Below are positions 5,350 to 6,215 of a stretch of 6,215 nt of DNA, piece by piece (position 1 is the stretch's first letter; every line of letters begins with the position of its first letter). Position numbers and translations under genes: made by a program. This DNA is from an uncultured Synechococcus sp. (lineage in GTDB: Bacteria; Cyanobacteriota; Cyanobacteriia; PCC-6307; Cyanobiaceae), in assembly GCA_913050105.1 (NCBI GenBank), contig CAJWZN010000074.1:1-6215 (forward strand), written 5' to 3'. Under the pieces are notes generated by a model. The model was not told where the DNA came from. It saw nothing but the letters and a program-made list of their open reading frames with translations, and did not search any database.

Positions 5350-6215
5350 TCATCCGGTGGCGTCGAACACCACCTTCGGCCGTAACAGCTGGGGGGATTC
5401 CCGGTGTCCGATGCCGGCCATGGTCCCGTCGGGGTTGCAGACCACGACAGCCTCGCCCGGGACGTCGCAGAGCTCCAGCCGCCGTCCGCAACGCCAGTCG
5501 ACCTGTTGCTGTTCGTCCATGCGGTGCTGGGGCAGATGGCTCAGGGCCACAAGTGGAGAAAGTGGCTCCGGCAGGGCCTCGCTGGCCTCTGGCAGGGGTG
5601 AAGCCTGTTGCTCATGGAAGCCGAGAGCCTGAGTACGCCGCAGGGAGGCCAGGCAGCCACCGCAGCCGATGGCTTCCCCCAGGTCTCTTGCAAGGGATCG
5701 GATGTATGTGCCGGAGGAGCAGTGCACCTCAATGGCCAGTTGTCCAGTGTCCTGATCCCAGTGGTTCAGCTCAAGCCGGTGCAGTGTGACCGGTCGGGCT
5801 TTCAGCTCCATCACTTCGCCGCGGCGGGCCCGGGTGTGAGCCCGTTCGCCGTCGACATGCACAGCCGATACCTGGGGGGGGCGCTGCTGAATCGCGCCAC
5901 GAAACGGAGCCAAAGCCTGATTGAGTTCGGCTTCGCTGAGACGGGGCCAATCCTGCTGCGCCAGCGGTTCACCCTGCAGGTCGTCGGTGCTGGTGCGCTG
6001 CCCCAGTTGAATCACTCCGCGGTAGGTCTTGTCTCCGGGCAGGTAGGGCAACAGCCGGGTTGCGGGCCCCAGAGCGATCGGCAGAACACCGGTTACGGCC
6101 GGGTCGAGGGTGCCGCCATGGCCCACGCGTCGAAGCCCATAGCAGCGGCGCAGACGTCCGACACAGCTGTGGGAGGTCAGTCCGGCTGGCTTGTCGATCA
6201 CCACAAAGCCGAAGG
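5350..6215 (-). CDS. truB: tRNA pseudouridine-55 synthase (TruB), 5' end outside the window
   Basis: TruB isomerises U55 in the T-loop of nearly all tRNAs and also helps tRNA folding. The frame enters from the right edge reading FGFVVIDKPAGLTSHSCVG. TruB proteins usually have a few residues before this block, so the true start lies beyond base 6215; the GTG at 6202-6204 is inside the conserved segment and is not the likely start. The catalytic aspartate is in GHGGTLDPAVTGVLPIALG (codon 6103-6105). Other family blocks are GDKTYRGVIQLG, RPPQVSAVHVDGERAH, and SSGTYIRSLARDLGEAIG followed by CLASLRRTQ. The final third fits a small C-terminal RNA-binding region. It stops with TGA at 5350-5352. A run of eight C on the coding strand (5874-5881 on the plus strand as G) encodes the RPP of RPPQV. 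Confidence 0.97.
   Translation of the reverse strand, partial: FGFVVIDKPAGLTSHSCVGRLRRCYGLRRVGHGGTLDPAVTGVLPIALGPATRLLPYLPGDKTYRGVIQLGQRTSTDDLQGEPLAQQDWPRLSEAELNQALAPFRGAIQQRPPQVSAVHVDGERAHTRARRGEVMELKARPVTLHRLELNHWDQDTGQLAIEVHCSSGTYIRSLARDLGEAIGCGGCLASLRRTQALGFHEQQASPLPEASEALPEPLSPLVALSHLPQHRMDEQQQVDWRCGRRLELCDVPGEAVVVCNPDGTMAGIGHRESPQLLRPKVVFDATG

Noticed and set aside
4985..5491. 168-codon minus-strand frame across the truB-yebC junction
   Set aside because: It overlaps both conserved genes in a different frame, and its Trp- and Arg-rich translation looks like an out-of-frame reading.
1..6215. CRISPR arrays, tRNA or rRNA genes, insertion sequences, HIP1 palindromes, defence or toxin-antitoxin genes
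   Set aside because: None seen: no regularly spaced repeats, no transposase motifs, no tRNA-like cloverleaf noticed, and no clear GCGATCGC sites.

Overview
The window looks like ordinary core-genome DNA from a GC-rich unicellular cyanobacterium, most likely a marine Synechococcus or Cyanobium-type picocyanobacterium. The evidence is a photosystem II cytochrome c550 gene (psbV), a cyanobacterial short-form RNase Z, a SpoIID/LytB-family wall protein, very tight gene packing, and a small Nif11-family protein of the kind common in these organisms. The species assignment is inference; no rRNA or other taxonomic marker is present.

Layout from left to right. Bases 1-118 may hold the 3' end of a plus-strand gene that meets psbV tail to tail at a strong hairpin terminator (99-135). 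On the minus strand, rnz (748-1707) lies upstream of psbV (161-673), with a 9-bp inverted repeat between them. Divergent from rnz, a plus-strand cluster runs spoIID-like (about 1789-3135), nagB-like (3149-3925) and an 87-residue small helical protein (3945-4208). It ends at a 9-bp hairpin (4226-4251), where it converges with minus-strand genes. Those run truB (entering from the right edge, 5' end outside the window), yebC (4545-5291) and a 57-residue Nif11-like protein (4269-4442). No gap longer than about 160 bases lacks a coding call.

Functionally the left part combines tRNA 3' maturation (RNase Z) with a lumenal photosystem II subunit. The middle cluster pairs peptidoglycan glycan-strand processing with an amino-sugar-phosphate deaminase-like enzyme, which would fit wall turnover feeding sugar recycling (inference). 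The right part is RNA modification and translation (TruB, YebC).

I found no mobile element, CRISPR array, tRNA/rRNA or defence module, and nothing I would call a new multi-gene system. The most interesting details are small. A 5-codon ORF with a perfect ribosome-binding site bridges spoIID and the TTG start of nagB. NagB has paired changes in its predicted phosphate pocket. The Nif11-like protein has alternative leader pairings around a strong Shine-Dalgarno. The 87-residue protein resembles NblA in its helical pattern.
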